Part shown: piece after piece, positions 33,924-34,088 of the stretch
Numbering within the stretch: the stretch's first letter is position 1
Layout: the number at the start of each line of letters is the position of its first letter
DNA from: Spirochaetia bacterium
GTDB lineage: Bacteria > Spirochaetota > Leptospiria > Leptospirales > Leptonemataceae
DNA length: 34,088 bases
NCBI GenBank assembly: GCA_021413825.1
Contig: JAIOPQ010000093.1
Span: 1-34,088 of the forward strand
Reading direction: 5' to 3'
Notes under the pieces: generated by a model
What the model was told of the DNA's origin: nothing
What the model saw: the letters and a program-made list of their open reading frames with translations, nothing else
Database searches by the model: none
Made by a program: the position numbers and the translations under genes

Positions 33924-34088
33924 CGGAGTAATCAAGATTATCCAGTTCAACTGGCCGTACTACGTCATTTCCATTTTGACGGTGGCTGCTTGCGCTATTT
34001 CACAGGTTACGTCAATTAGCCCTTATCTCAAACACCTGGCACTCGCAGGAGCATTCATTGCCCTTTACTTTACCGTTGCTTCAATTCT
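33901..34088 (+). CDS. membrane protein, probably methyltransferase N-terminus, 3' end outside window
   Basis: An open frame from TTG 33901 runs off the window (62 codons seen). Translation begins MGKTHTFDGVIKIIQFNWPYY and continues with two hydrophobic segments (VISILTVAACAI and HLALAGAFIALYFTVAS). I recall this combination, FDG..KI.QFNWP.Y followed by two membrane spans, from membrane-tethered class I methyltransferases encoded next to DUF2071 genes; the catalytic part would lie beyond the window, so this is only probable. The start overlaps the DUF2071 gene by 23 bases, implying coupled translation. Confidence 0.7.
   Translation, partial: MGKTHTFDGVIKIIQFNWPYYVISILTVAACAISQVTSISPYLKHLALAGAFIALYFTVASI

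Overview
The window looks like chromosomal DNA of a spirochaete of the order Leptospirales or a close relative. This placement is inferred from gene content. The clues are several exported proteins with short relaxed lipoboxes, mature lipoprotein N-termini that go straight into Asn/Asp/Pro-rich then Leu-rich stretches, an MFS-type transporter fused to HEAT repeats and a cyclic-nucleotide-binding domain, a large histidine kinase/receiver/adenylate cyclase hybrid, and a CASTOR/POLLUX-type channel. TGA, TAG and TAA all act as stops. TTG starts preceded by strong Shine-Dalgarno sequences are frequent. I see no tRNA, rRNA, CRISPR array, insertion sequence or phage gene. The DNA is densely coding and no gene-free stretch exceeds about 240 bases.

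Region by region: 1-1081 holds the 3' part of a divergent adenylosuccinate synthetase, with a suspicious in-frame TGA at its very start, and a doubtful small ORF. 1010-3563 (minus) holds an exported coiled-coil protein, a NUDIX hydrolase and an alpha/beta hydrolase. 3726-4463 (plus) is a methyltransferase. 4512-7892 (minus) is a tight operon of isocitrate dehydrogenase, a GT9 glycosyltransferase, a PleD-like diguanylate cyclase and a YciI protein. 8131-9006 (plus) is a receiver fused to an RsbW-like ATPase domain. 9008-10373 (minus) is a Spy/CpxP-like protein, an ECF sigma factor and a membrane anti-sigma candidate, each overlapping the next by 4 bases. 10488-13461 (plus) encodes three exported proteins, one a paralogue of the coiled-coil protein at 2505. 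13509-18102 (minus) is a sodium:solute symporter coupled to an MFS-HEAT-CNB gene that is broken in two. 18287-19153 (plus) is a PRMT-like methyltransferase.

19180-24754 (minus) is a class III adenylate cyclase hybrid followed by a nitrate/sulfonate-type ABC importer. 24940-28509 (plus) is an FGGY sugar kinase overlapping by one base a sphingosine-1-phosphate-lyase-like PLP enzyme, followed by a tiny lipoprotein. 28513-33064 (minus) reads from two exported thioredoxin-fold proteins through an AraC regulator with a GyrI-like effector domain, a stand-alone GyrI-like paralogue, and the CASTOR/POLLUX-like channel. 33135-34088 (plus) is a DUF2071 protein overlapping the start of a membrane protein cut by the window end.

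The theme is envelope and signal processing: at least five regulatory inputs (GGDEF, RsbW-like, ECF, adenylate cyclase hybrid, AraC) sit beside transporters and exported proteins. The items most worth following are the kinase plus S1P-lyase-like pair, the CnrYXH-like extracytoplasmic sensing operon with a candidate self-promoter, the redox-coupled AraC/GyrI operon, and the two apparently broken genes.
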